A stretch of 64,000 bases of DNA, from contig NC_008699.1 in NCBI RefSeq assembly GCF_000015265.1, positions 4,836,001-4,900,000 on the forward strand, read 5' to 3'. A model generated the notes under the pieces. The model searched no databases. It saw only the letters and a program-made list of their open reading frames with translations, and was not told the origin of the DNA. The stretch is from Nocardioides sp. JS614. Lineage in GTDB: Bacteria; Actinomycetota; Actinomycetes; Propionibacteriales; Nocardioidaceae. A program made the translations under genes and the position numbers. Positions 32,816 through 40,867 of this stretch are shown piece by piece (position 1 is the stretch's first letter; each line of letters opens with the position of its first letter).

Positions 32816-32841
32816 GGTCCAGCCGCGAGCGCGGCCGGACC
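32816..32841. terminator. hairpin between convergent lipoprotein and SSADH genes
   Basis: GGTCCAGCCGCG (32816-32827), loop AG, CGCGGCCGGACC (32830-32841); 11 of 12 positions pair. It starts 3 bp after the lipoprotein gene's stop and is 27 bp from the facing stop, so a two-way terminator is likely. Confidence 0.6.
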
Positions 32842-32867
32842 CCGCCGGGCCGGACGGCCCGGGGAGA

Positions 32868-34325
32868 TCAGCCGGCGGGCAGGGCCACGTACGTGGTCTC
32901 GAGGTACTCCTCGATGCCCTCGAAGCCGCCCTCGCGGCCGAACCCGCTGGACTTCACGCCCCCGAACGGCGCGGCCGGGTTGGAGATCAGGCCGGTGTTG
33001 ACCCCGACCATGCCGAACTCCAGTGCCTCGGCCAGCCGGATGGTGCGGGCCAGGTCGCGGGTGTAGACGTAGGAGGCCAGGCCGTACTCGGTGTCGTTGG
33101 CCATCCGGATCGCGTCGGCCTCGGAGTCGAAGGTGGTGATCGGCGCGACCGGGCCGAAGATCTCCTGGACGTTGATCTCGGAGTCGGCCGGTACGCCGAG
33201 CAGCACGGTCGGCGGATAGAAGTAGCCGGGCCCGTCCACGGGCCGGCCGCCGGTGACGACCGTGGCGCCGTCGTGGACCGCGTCCGTGACCAGCTGGCTG
33301 ACGCTCTCGACCGCCCGCTCGTCGATGAGCGGCCCGACGTCGACGCCGTCGTCCTGCCCGCGCCCCAGGCTGAGCGCGCCCATCCGCTTGCCGAGCTTCT
33401 CGGCGAAATCGTCGGCGACCGAGGCGTGCACCAGGAACCGGTTGGCGGCCGTGCAGGCCTCCCCCATGTTCCGCATCTTCGCGACCATCGCCCCGTCGAC
33501 CGCCGCATCGACGTCGGCGTCCTCGAAGACGAGGAACGGGGCGTTGCCGCCGAGCTCCATGCTGACCCGCTGCAGCCGGTCGGCCGACTGGCGGACCAGC
33601 ACCCGGCCCACCCCGGTCGAGCCGGTGAAGCTGACCTTGCGCAGCCGGTCGTCGGCCTGCAGGGTTTCGCTGAACTCGCCGGTATGGCTGGTGGTGACGA
33701 CGTTGAGGACGCCGGCCGGCAGCCCGGCCTCCTCGAGCACCGCCGCGAGCGCCAGCATCGACAGCGGGGTCTGGCTGGCGGGCTTGACCACCATCGTGCA
33801 GCCGGCTGCGACGGCGGGCCCGATCTTGCGGGTGCCCATCGCGAGCGGGAAGTTCCAGGGGGTGATGAACAGGCACGGGCCGACCGGCTTCTTGATGGTC
33901 AGCAGCCGGCTCCCGCCACCCGGGGCCTGCATCCAGCGGCCGTGGATCCGGACCGCCTCCTCGGCGTACCACCGGAAGAACTCCGCGCCGTACGTCACCT
34001 CACCGGCGGCCTCGGCGACGGTCTTGCCCATCTCCAGGCTCATCAGGTGCGCGAACTGCTCGGAGCGCTCGATGATCAGCTCGAAGGCGGTGCGCAACAG
34101 CTCACCGCGCTGGCGCGGGGGCGTCGCAGCCCAGTCGGCCTGCGCGGCCACGGCCGCGTCGAGCGCGTCGACCGCATCCGCCACGGACCCGTCCGCGACG
34201 TCGGTGAGCACCGACCCGTCCGCCGGGTCGATCACGTCGAGCCGCTTGCCGCCCTCCGCGTCGCGCCAGGTGCCGCCGATGAGGAGGCCCCGCTGGGTGG
34301 GGCCGAGGAGGTCCAGTCCGTTCAT
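32868..34325 (-). CDS. gabD: succinate-semialdehyde dehydrogenase (NAD(P)+)
   Basis: 485 residues of the aldehyde dehydrogenase superfamily. The oxyanion Asn region is FITPWNFPLAMGTRKIGPAVAAG, the base Glu is in VSMELGGNAPFLVFEDAD, and the nucleophile Cys is in NMGEACTAANRFLVH. The PFGGVKSSGFGREGGFEGIEEYLETTYV ending is typical of SSADH. It should oxidise succinate semialdehyde to succinate, closing a GABA shunt or a similar route; no transaminase gene is adjacent, so the substrate rests on similarity. It starts divergently from EF-G2 across a 507-bp region. Confidence 0.9.
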   Translation of the reverse strand: MNGLDLLGPTQRGLLIGGTWRDAEGGKRLDVIDPADGSVLTDVADGSVADAVDALDAAVAAQADWAATPPRQRGELLRTAFELIIERSEQFAHLMSLEMGKTVAEAAGEVTYGAEFFRWYAEEAVRIHGRWMQAPGGGSRLLTIKKPVGPCLFITPWNFPLAMGTRKIGPAVAAGCTMVVKPASQTPLSMLALAAVLEEAGLPAGVLNVVTTSHTGEFSETLQADDRLRKVSFTGSTGVGRVLVRQSADRLQRVSMELGGNAPFLVFEDADVDAAVDGAMVAKMRNMGEACTAANRFLVHASVADDFAEKLGKRMGALSLGRGQDDGVDVGPLIDERAVESVSQLVTDAVHDGATVVTGGRPVDGPGYFYPPTVLLGVPADSEINVQEIFGPVAPITTFDSEADAIRMANDTEYGLASYVYTRDLARTIRLAEALEFGMVGVNTGLISNPAAPFGGVKSSGFGREGGFEGIEEYLETTYVALPAG

Positions 34326-34395
34326 GCTGCCCAGCCTGGCACCTCGCGACCTTGGATGAAATCGCTGACAGGCCGACGGCAGCGTGTCACCCTGG

Positions 34396-34509
34396 ATGCG
34401 TCGACTTCGGAGGGAGCACCTAGTTGTCGGCAAGAACCCCTTGCTGACCCCATGCAGCGAGGGGTTCACCCTTTGCCGGGGCGGTCCGGAGCACCCCCTC
34501 GCACCGTGA
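34396..34509 (+). CDS. candidate 37-codon leader ORF upstream of EF-G2
   Basis: An ATG opens a 37-residue frame starting MRRLRREHLVVGKN, with two Cys, ending in TGA at 34507-34509. The coding part overlaps the stable stem at 34428-34478, and the stop lies 15 bp before a GC-rich hairpin, an arrangement seen in ribosome-sensing attenuators. No ribosome binding site is visible, so a leaderless message would be needed. Speculative; it might equally be chance in an untranslated leader. Confidence 0.3.
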   Translation: MRRLRREHLVVGKNPLLTPCSEGFTLCRGGPEHPLAP

Positions 34510-34554
34510 CGGCCAGGCGGAGGGGCGGGGGCCCCGGCGTGCCGAGGCCCCCGC
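34428..34554. promoter_or_regulatory. two strong hairpins in the SSADH/EF-G2 intergenic region
   Basis: Stem 1: a 12-bp inner arm (34435-34446 with 34455-34466, one G-U pair) inside an outer CGGCAA/TTGCCG pair (34428-34433, 34473-34478). Stem 2: GCGGGGGCC (34525-34533) with GGCCCCCGC (34546-34554). The rest of the 34326-34832 gap shows no gene; an AGGAG ribosome binding site before EF-G2 is at 34822-34826. The function may be a leader RNA for EF-G2 on the plus strand or for SSADH on the minus strand. Confidence 0.5.
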
Positions 34555-34832
34555 GTCCGTCCCTGCAGATGCGCAGTGCTGCGCGCCGGCGCCGGCCAGG
34601 GCACGTCGTACTTCAGCGTGGACCAGGCGGAGCCCGAGTACGGGTGACGGCGAGCCTTGACCGAGGGGGTTCCGGACCTCCGAGAGCAGGGTGAGACGAC
34701 CCACCACCCGAGACATGGAGCGACCAGCGTAAGCGACGCAAACCGTGACCAACAGCCCTTGTTTCCGGGACCGATGAGGAGTTGTGTCGGACCGAGGTCC
34801 CAACAGCGAGACCCGTGGCACGAGGAGCGGTC

Positions 34833-36938
34833 ATGGCAGAAAAGGGCGGCGGAAACCGGAGAGCATCGGGTCAGGATCTGGCGGCGAGCAGCCCGGACCG
34901 GATCCGCAACGTGGTGCTCGTGGGCCCGGCAGGATCGGGCAAGACCACACTCGCGGAGACTCTGCTCGCCGCCTCGGGCGCGATACCTCGCGCCGGCTCC
35001 GTCCGCGACGGGACCACCGTCTCCGACCACGAGGAGTCCGAGCACGCCCACGGGCGCAGCAACTCCCTCAGCGTCGCCCCCCTCGTCCACGAGGGCGTGA
35101 AGGTCAACCTGATCGACACCCCCGGGTACGCCGACTTCGTCGGTGAGCTGCGCGCCGGGCTGCGGGCCGCCGACTGCGCGCTGTTCGTGATCGCCGCCAA
35201 CGACGGCGTGGACGACGCCACCCGCGCGCTGTGGCGCGAGTGTGCCGCGGTCGGCATGCCGCGCGCGGTCGTCGTCACCAAGCTCGACCAGGCGCGCGCC
35301 GACTACGACGGCGTGCTGCGCCAGGCCCAGGACGCCTTCGGCGACCGGGTGCTGCCGCTCTACGTCCCCGTCCGCGACGGGGCCGACGTCACCGGGCTCA
35401 CCGGGCTGCTCACGCCGGGCGCCGAGGCCGAGGCGACCGGCCTGCGCGGCGACCTGATCGAGGCCGTCATCGAGGAGTCCGAGGACGAGACCCTGATGGA
35501 GCGCTACGTCGGCGGCGAGGAGATCGACGAGAAGGTGCTCGTCCAGGACCTCGAGCGCGCGGTCGCGCGGGCGACGTTCTACCCCGTCGTACCCGTCTGC
35601 TCGATGACCGGCGTCGGCTGCCAGGAGCTGCTCGACCTCGCGGTGCGGGCGTTCCCCTCACCTGCCGAGCACATCTCGCCCGACGTGTTCCTGCCGTCCG
35701 GGGCGGCGGCCGACCCGATCTCCTGCGACCCGGACGGCCCGCTGGTGGCCGAGGTCGTGAAGACGGCGAGCGACCCGTACGTCGGCCGGCTGAGCCTGGT
35801 GCGCGTCTTCTCCGGCACCCTCGAGCCCGACCAGACCGTGCACGTCTCCGGGCACTTCTCGTCGTTCTTCGGCGAGGGCGGCGGACACCCGGACCACGAC
35901 GAGGACGAGCGGATCGGCAACCTGGGCCACGCGTTCGGCAAGCTGCAGGTCCCCACCGACCGGGTCGTCGCCGGCGACCTGTGCGCCGTCGGGCGGCTGT
36001 CCCGCGCGGAGACCGGCGACACCCTGTCCGCGGTCGACCAGCCGCGGGTGCTGCGCCCGTGGTCGATGCCCGAGCCGCTGCTGCCGATCGCGATCGTCGC
36101 GCGCAGCAAGGCCGACGAGGACAAGCTCTCCCAGGCCCTGGGCCGGCTCGCCGCGGAGGACCCGTCCCTGCGGATCGAGAACAACGCCGAAACCCACCAG
36201 CTGGTGCTCTGGTGCATGGGCGAGTCGCACGCCGAGGTCACCCTCGAGCGGCTCACCGAGCGGTACGCCGTCCACGTGGACCAGGTGCCGTTCGTGGTGT
36301 CGCTGCGCGAGACGTTCGCCGGGAAGGGCGCCGGCCTGGGCCGGCACGTCAAGCAGTCCGGCGGGCACGGTCAGTACGCCGTGTGCCAGATCGAGGTCGA
36401 ACCGCTGCCCGAGGGCGGCGGGTTCGAGTTCGTCGACAAGGTGGTCGGCGGCGCCGTACCCCGCCAGTTCATCCCGAGCGTCGAGAAGGGCGTGCGCGCC
36501 CAGATGGAGCGCGGGGTGCGTCACGGCTACCCGGTCGTGGACCTGCGGGTCACGTTGCTGGACGGCAAGGCACACGCGGTCGACTCCTCGGACATGGCCT
36601 TCCAGATGGCCGGCGGACTGGCCCTCCGCGAGGCGGCCGCAGCGACCACGGTGACCATGCTCGAGCCCTACGACACCGTCACCGTCGTCATCCCCGACGA
36701 CCTGGTCGGCACGGTGATGAGCGACCTGTCCGCCCGCCGGGCCCGGCTGCTCGGCACCGACAAGGTCGGCGACGACCGCACCCAGGTGCTGGCCGAGGTG
36801 CCGCAGACCGAGCTGGTCCGCTACGCCGTCGACCTGCGCTCCGCGACCCACGGCGCCGGCGTCTTCACCCGATCCTTCGCCCACTACGAGCCGATGCCCG
36901 AGGAGGTCGCCCGCAACGTGGAGACCCGCACCACCTGA
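34833..36938 (+). CDS. fusA2: elongation factor G-like translational GTPase (EF-G2)
   Basis: 701 residues. GTPase motifs: P-loop GPAGSGKTT, NLIDTPGYADF (G3) and VVVTKLDQA (G4, TKxD). Domains II-V follow, including the domain IV blocks VSLRETFAGKGAG and HVKQSGGHGQYAVCQIEVEPL and the C-terminal MSDLSARRARLLGT region. It matches the EF-G2/FusA2 group that exists beside the housekeeping FusA in actinobacteria; the short P-loop GPAGSGK distinguishes it from FusA (GHIDAGK). The role is uncertain; a stress or ribosome-associated GTPase has been suggested for the group. AGGAG lies about 6 nt upstream of the ATG. Confidence 0.92.
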   Translation: MAEKGGGNRRASGQDLAASSPDRIRNVVLVGPAGSGKTTLAETLLAASGAIPRAGSVRDGTTVSDHEESEHAHGRSNSLSVAPLVHEGVKVNLIDTPGYADFVGELRAGLRAADCALFVIAANDGVDDATRALWRECAAVGMPRAVVVTKLDQARADYDGVLRQAQDAFGDRVLPLYVPVRDGADVTGLTGLLTPGAEAEATGLRGDLIEAVIEESEDETLMERYVGGEEIDEKVLVQDLERAVARATFYPVVPVCSMTGVGCQELLDLAVRAFPSPAEHISPDVFLPSGAAADPISCDPDGPLVAEVVKTASDPYVGRLSLVRVFSGTLEPDQTVHVSGHFSSFFGEGGGHPDHDEDERIGNLGHAFGKLQVPTDRVVAGDLCAVGRLSRAETGDTLSAVDQPRVLRPWSMPEPLLPIAIVARSKADEDKLSQALGRLAAEDPSLRIENNAETHQLVLWCMGESHAEVTLERLTERYAVHVDQVPFVVSLRETFAGKGAGLGRHVKQSGGHGQYAVCQIEVEPLPEGGGFEFVDKVVGGAVPRQFIPSVEKGVRAQMERGVRHGYPVVDLRVTLLDGKAHAVDSSDMAFQMAGGLALREAAAATTVTMLEPYDTVTVVIPDDLVGTVMSDLSARRARLLGTDKVGDDRTQVLAEVPQTELVRYAVDLRSATHGAGVFTRSFAHYEPMPEEVARNVETRTT

Positions 36939-36947
36939 CGCGGCCGG

Positions 36948-37036
36948 CGGTTTCCCCGGTTAACCGGGGAAACCGGAACTGTTGGGCCGAAACTTCGGGC
37001 CAGAAGTTCCAACATCCCCGGTTCACCGGGGAAACC
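36948..37036. repeat. composite palindromic intergenic element, copy 3
   Basis: Hairpin A: CGGTTTCCCCGGT (36948-36960) and its complement (36963-36975) with loop TA. The spacer GGAACTGTTGGGCCGAAACT is identical to copy 1. Hairpin B: TCCCCGGT (37015-37022) with ACCGGGGA (37025-37032), loop TC. It fills the gap between the facing EF-G2 and penicillin-binding protein genes. Confidence 0.9.
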
Positions 37037-37045
37037 GATCCCCGG

Positions 37046-38941
37046 TCAGCGCGCCGCGCGGAGGAACGCCTCGAGGATCGGGCCGGCGGTGCCGGAGCCG
37101 GAGGAGCCGAGGTCGACGAACACGGCCACCGCGAGGTCGCCCTGAGCGGCGATCATCCACGCGTGGGTCAGCAGCTTGCCGCCGCGCTCGAACTCCGCCG
37201 TCCCGGTCTTGGCGATCACCGGCGGGCCGGGCACGTCGAGCAGGCCGGCGCCGCTGCCCGAGGTGACCACGGCGCGGAGCATCGAGCGCAGGGCGGCGGC
37301 CTCGGACCCGCTCAGCGGCTTCGCCCGGTCGGGCACCGACACGTCGACGGACTCGACCAGCCGGGGCACCACGGTGTGGCCGGCCTGCACGGATGCGATC
37401 ACCGTGGCCATCGCCATCGGTGAGGCGAGCACCCGGCCCTGGCCGATCAGGTCCGCGGCGGCCTCGGTCTCCGAGGCCGGCGGCTCGACGCTGCCGAAGT
37501 ACGCCGGGAAGCCCAGGTCGTGGTCGATGCCGAGCCCGAGCGACGCCGCGGCGGCGGCGAGGTCGCCGGCACCGAGCTTGTCGCGCTGGGAGATCACCGC
37601 CGTGTTGCACGAGTTCGCGATCGCGGTGCGCAGCGCGATGTCGCCCAGGGCGCCGCTGGGGTAGTCGTCGTAGTTCTCGAACCGCTTGCCGTCCACGACG
37701 ATCGACGGCGTGCAGGGCACCACACTCTGCGGCGTGAGCCCGGCGCGCAGCAGCGCCAGGCTGCTCACGCTCTTGAACGTCGACCCGGGGGCGAGCTGGC
37801 CGTAGGTCGCCAGGTTGTAGCCGTCGTTGCCGGGCCCGTTGGCCGCGGCCAGGATCGCGCCGGTCGAGGTCCGCAGCGCCACCAGGGCGCTGGCGGGTCC
37901 GACGCCGGCGAGCGCGCGCTCGGCGGCGAGCTGGAGCCGCTCGTCGAGGGTGAGCTCGAGCGGCTCCCCCTGCTTCGCATCGACCCGGAACAGCTGTCGC
38001 TCGCGCCCGTCGGAGGCGACGGCGTCGACCACGACGCCGTCGGTGCCCTGGAGCTGGTCGTCGTAGCGCGCTTGCAGCCCGGAAAGGCCGGCCTGGTCCC
38101 CGACCCTGTACTTGTCCGGCTCCTTCTCGATCATCTCCGCGGTCACCGCGCCGACCGTGCCGAGGAGTGGCGCCGCGAAGTCGCGGGTCGGCGCCAGCGG
38201 GATGTCGTCGGGGACGGCGAGCGCGCCGGGGATGGCCTGGTAGCCGCGCGCGACCTCCAGGGGCACGTCGTCCTTGCGGAACACGATCGCCTCGACGTAG
38301 GCCTGCTCGCCTGCCGCCTCGACCTGCTTGGCGTACGGCGCCGGGTCGACGCCCACCAGCCGGGCCAGCCGCCGGGCGGCGTCCGCGGCGCGGGCGGCGG
38401 GCACCTGCGACCGGTCGATGCCGAAGCGGACCACGGGACGGTCGGTCACGAGCGCGACGCCGCCGGCCCCGAGCACCGGGCCGCGGCCGCCGCCGATCGG
38501 GGTCACGTCGAGGACCGTCCCCGGGCCCAGGCTCGGCTCGACGACCTTCCGCGACCAGGTCACCTGCCACTCGTCGGCAGCCTCGGTCAGCGGCGCCTGG
38601 GTGGTGTAGCTCCACTCCTCGCCGGCCAGCGACCAGGTCCACGACAGCGTCGCCGTCGCGGCGCCGGCGTCGCTCTCGTCGGTGCCGGTGGCCGTCACCG
38701 CCGGCGTCACCTCGCCCATGCCCTCGACGACCTTCGCGTACTCCGCGCCGACGTCCGCGGCGGCGCCCTCGGTGAACGCGACCGCTCCGAAGTCCCCGGA
38801 GACCAGGGCCTCGGCCAGCGCGGCCGCCGCCTCGTCGGGGTCGGGCCCGGTCACCTTCTCGGCGGCGTCGCAGCCGACCAGTGCGCTGCCCACGAGCAGC
38901 AGGGCCAAGGTGGCGAGCGGGAGTCGGCGGCTCGGGCGCAT
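37046..38941 (-). CDS. class B penicillin-binding lipoprotein (PBP with MecA_N-type domain)
   Basis: 631 residues. Signal peptide with lipobox ALVGC (Cys24). An NTF2-like MecA_N domain follows (about 35-140), then a dimerisation region (LPxx DIPLAPTRDFAAPLLGTVG) and a transpeptidase domain: serine motif STFK in APGSTFKSV, SCN in IANSCNTAV and KTG in VIAKTGTAEF, all intact. It crosslinks peptidoglycan outside the membrane. Class B PBPs are usually held by a membrane helix; here lipid anchoring takes its place. Low-affinity beta-lactam binding is known for some MecA_N members but cannot be inferred. Confidence 0.9.
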   Translation of the reverse strand: MRPSRRLPLATLALLLVGSALVGCDAAEKVTGPDPDEAAAALAEALVSGDFGAVAFTEGAAADVGAEYAKVVEGMGEVTPAVTATGTDESDAGAATATLSWTWSLAGEEWSYTTQAPLTEAADEWQVTWSRKVVEPSLGPGTVLDVTPIGGGRGPVLGAGGVALVTDRPVVRFGIDRSQVPAARAADAARRLARLVGVDPAPYAKQVEAAGEQAYVEAIVFRKDDVPLEVARGYQAIPGALAVPDDIPLAPTRDFAAPLLGTVGAVTAEMIEKEPDKYRVGDQAGLSGLQARYDDQLQGTDGVVVDAVASDGRERQLFRVDAKQGEPLELTLDERLQLAAERALAGVGPASALVALRTSTGAILAAANGPGNDGYNLATYGQLAPGSTFKSVSSLALLRAGLTPQSVVPCTPSIVVDGKRFENYDDYPSGALGDIALRTAIANSCNTAVISQRDKLGAGDLAAAAASLGLGIDHDLGFPAYFGSVEPPASETEAAADLIGQGRVLASPMAMATVIASVQAGHTVVPRLVESVDVSVPDRAKPLSGSEAAALRSMLRAVVTSGSGAGLLDVPGPPVIAKTGTAEFERGGKLLTHAWMIAAQGDLAVAVFVDLGSSGSGTAGPILEAFLRAAR

Positions 38942-38981
38942 GCCGTCGGTTCTACCAGCCCGCACCGACCCACCCCCGATG

Positions 38982-39004
38982 TCGAGTCGGGACTTCCGAC
39001 TCGA
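38982..39004 (-). terminator. hairpin after the DEAD-box helicase gene
   Basis: TCGAGTCGG (38982-38990), 5-nt loop, CCGACTCGA (38996-39004), perfect 9-bp arms. It is 18 bp downstream of the helicase stop on the minus strand and about 40 bp upstream of the penicillin-binding protein start. Confidence 0.55.
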
Positions 39005-39021
39005 GGCGCGGAACTCCCGAT

Positions 39022-40791
39022 TCAACGGGTCTTGTGGCGGGGCTTCTTGTGTCGGGTGTCGGCCGCGGGGCCGCCGCCGTCGCGGGTGAGCTCGATCAGC
39101 TTCCCGGAGATCCGGGTCGAGCGCAGGCTGTCCCACGCGCCGGCCGGGAGGTCGGCGGGCAGCTCGACCAGCGAGTGGTCGCCGCGGATGTCGATGTGCC
39201 CGAAGTCCTGGCGCGACAGGCCGCCCTCGTTGGCGATCGCCCCGACGATCTGGCGAGGCTCGACCTTGTGTCGCTTGCCCACCGCGATCCGGTACGTCGC
39301 CATCGGGACGTCGCTGCGCCCGCGGGGCCGGCGCTCGCGAGGCGGGCCGCCGTGGCCGCCGGGGCCGCCGTGGTCGTGGCGGTCCCGGCGGGTGCCCTGG
39401 CCGGCGCGCTCCTCGCGGGGCGCCCGGAGCTCGTTCGCGCGGTCGGCCGGATCGAGCAGCAGCGGGGTCTCCCCCTGGGCCACCACCGCGAGGGCCGCGG
39501 CGACGTCGGCCTCGGGCACGTCGTGCTCGCGGACGTAGTGGGCGACGATGTCGCGGAACGCGTCGATCCGCTGGGTCTGCGAGAGCGCCTCGGTGATCGC
39601 GTCGTCGAAGCGGGACAGACGGGTGCTGTTGACGTCCTCGACGGTGGGCAGCTGCATCTGGGTCAGCGGCTGCCGGGTCGCCTTCTCGATGTGCTTGAGC
39701 AGGTAGCGCTCGCGGGGGGTGACGAACGAGATCGCGTCGCCGCTGCGCCCGGCCCGCCCGGTGCGCCCGATCCGGTGCACGTAGGACTCGGTGTCGGTGG
39801 GGATGTCGTAGTTCACGACGTGGCTGATCCGTTCGACGTCCAGGCCGCGGGCGGCGACGTCGGTGGCGACCAGGATGTCGAGCTTGCCCGACTTCAGCTG
39901 GTTGACCGTGCGTTCGCGCTGCGCCTGGGCGACGTCGCCGTTGATCGCCATCGCGGACAGGCCGCGGGCTCGGAGCTTCTCGGCCAGCGTCTCGGTCTCG
40001 TTCTTGGTGCGGACGAAGACGATCATGCCCTCGAAGTTCTCGACCTCGAGGATCCGGGTGAGGGCGTCGACCTTCTGCGGGTAGGACACCGTCAGGTAGC
40101 GCTGGGTGATGTTCGAGGCGGTGGCCGTCTTGCCCTTGACGGTGATCTCGGCGGGGTCGTCGAGGTACTTCTTCGAGATCCGGCGGATCTGCGCGGGCAT
40201 CGTGGCCGAGAACAGCGCGACGTTCTTGTCGTCGGGGGTGTCGGCCAGGATCGTCTCGACGTCCTCGGCGAAGCCCATGTTCAGCATCTCGTCGGCCTCG
40301 TCGAGGACCAGGAAGCGCAGCTCGGACAGGTCGAGCGTGCCCTTCTCCAGGTGGTCCATGATCCGGCCGGGGGTGCCGACGACGACGTGCACGCCGCGAC
40401 GCAGCGCGCTGAGCTGGACGCCGTAGCCCTGCCCGCCGTACACCGGCAGCACGTGCACGCCCTTGACGTGCGCGGCGTACCGCTCGAACGCCTCGCAGAC
40501 CTGGAGCGCGAGCTCGCGGGTCGGCGCCAGCACCAGCGCCTGCGGCGTCGTCTGCGTGAGGTCCAGCCGAGAGAGGATCGGCAGCGCGAACGCCGCGGTC
40601 TTGCCGGTGCCGGTCTGCGCGAGGCCGACGACGTCACGGCCGGCCAGGAGCGGTGGGATCGTGGCGGCCTGGATCGCGGAGGGCTTCTCGTACCCGACGT
40701 CGGCCAGCGCCTTCAGCACCTGGTCGCTGAGCCCGAGGTCGGCGAACGTCACCTCGGGGGTGGTCGTGTCGTCCTGCTCGTCGCTGCTCAC
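39022..40791 (-). CDS. deaD: DEAD-box ATP-dependent RNA helicase (CsdA/DeaD type)
   Basis: 589 residues. All core motifs are seen: FADLGLSDQVLKAL Q-motif with PSAIQ, AQTGTGKT (I), PTRELALQV (Ia), TPGR, VLDEADEML (II), FSATMP (III), IVFVRTK, DVAARGLDV (V) and HRIGRTGRAG (VI). After a Gly/His/Arg-rich linker the C-terminus carries a DbpA-like RNA-binding domain (MATYRIAVGKRHKVEPRQIVGAIANEGGL). It unwinds structured RNA in ribosome assembly or cold-shock decay. GTG start. GlmS lies 76 bp upstream on the same strand. Confidence 0.94.
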   Translation of the reverse strand: MSSDEQDDTTTPEVTFADLGLSDQVLKALADVGYEKPSAIQAATIPPLLAGRDVVGLAQTGTGKTAAFALPILSRLDLTQTTPQALVLAPTRELALQVCEAFERYAAHVKGVHVLPVYGGQGYGVQLSALRRGVHVVVGTPGRIMDHLEKGTLDLSELRFLVLDEADEMLNMGFAEDVETILADTPDDKNVALFSATMPAQIRRISKKYLDDPAEITVKGKTATASNITQRYLTVSYPQKVDALTRILEVENFEGMIVFVRTKNETETLAEKLRARGLSAMAINGDVAQAQRERTVNQLKSGKLDILVATDVAARGLDVERISHVVNYDIPTDTESYVHRIGRTGRAGRSGDAISFVTPRERYLLKHIEKATRQPLTQMQLPTVEDVNSTRLSRFDDAITEALSQTQRIDAFRDIVAHYVREHDVPEADVAAALAVVAQGETPLLLDPADRANELRAPREERAGQGTRRDRHDHGGPGGHGGPPRERRPRGRSDVPMATYRIAVGKRHKVEPRQIVGAIANEGGLSRQDFGHIDIRGDHSLVELPADLPAGAWDSLRSTRISGKLIELTRDGGGPAADTRHKKPRHKTR

Positions 40792-40867
40792 CCGTCAACG
40801 GTAGTGGGTGCGGCGGCCACCGGCGGATTCGTCGTCGCGGTGCGCTGCGTCACCTCTCGGGGGCCAC

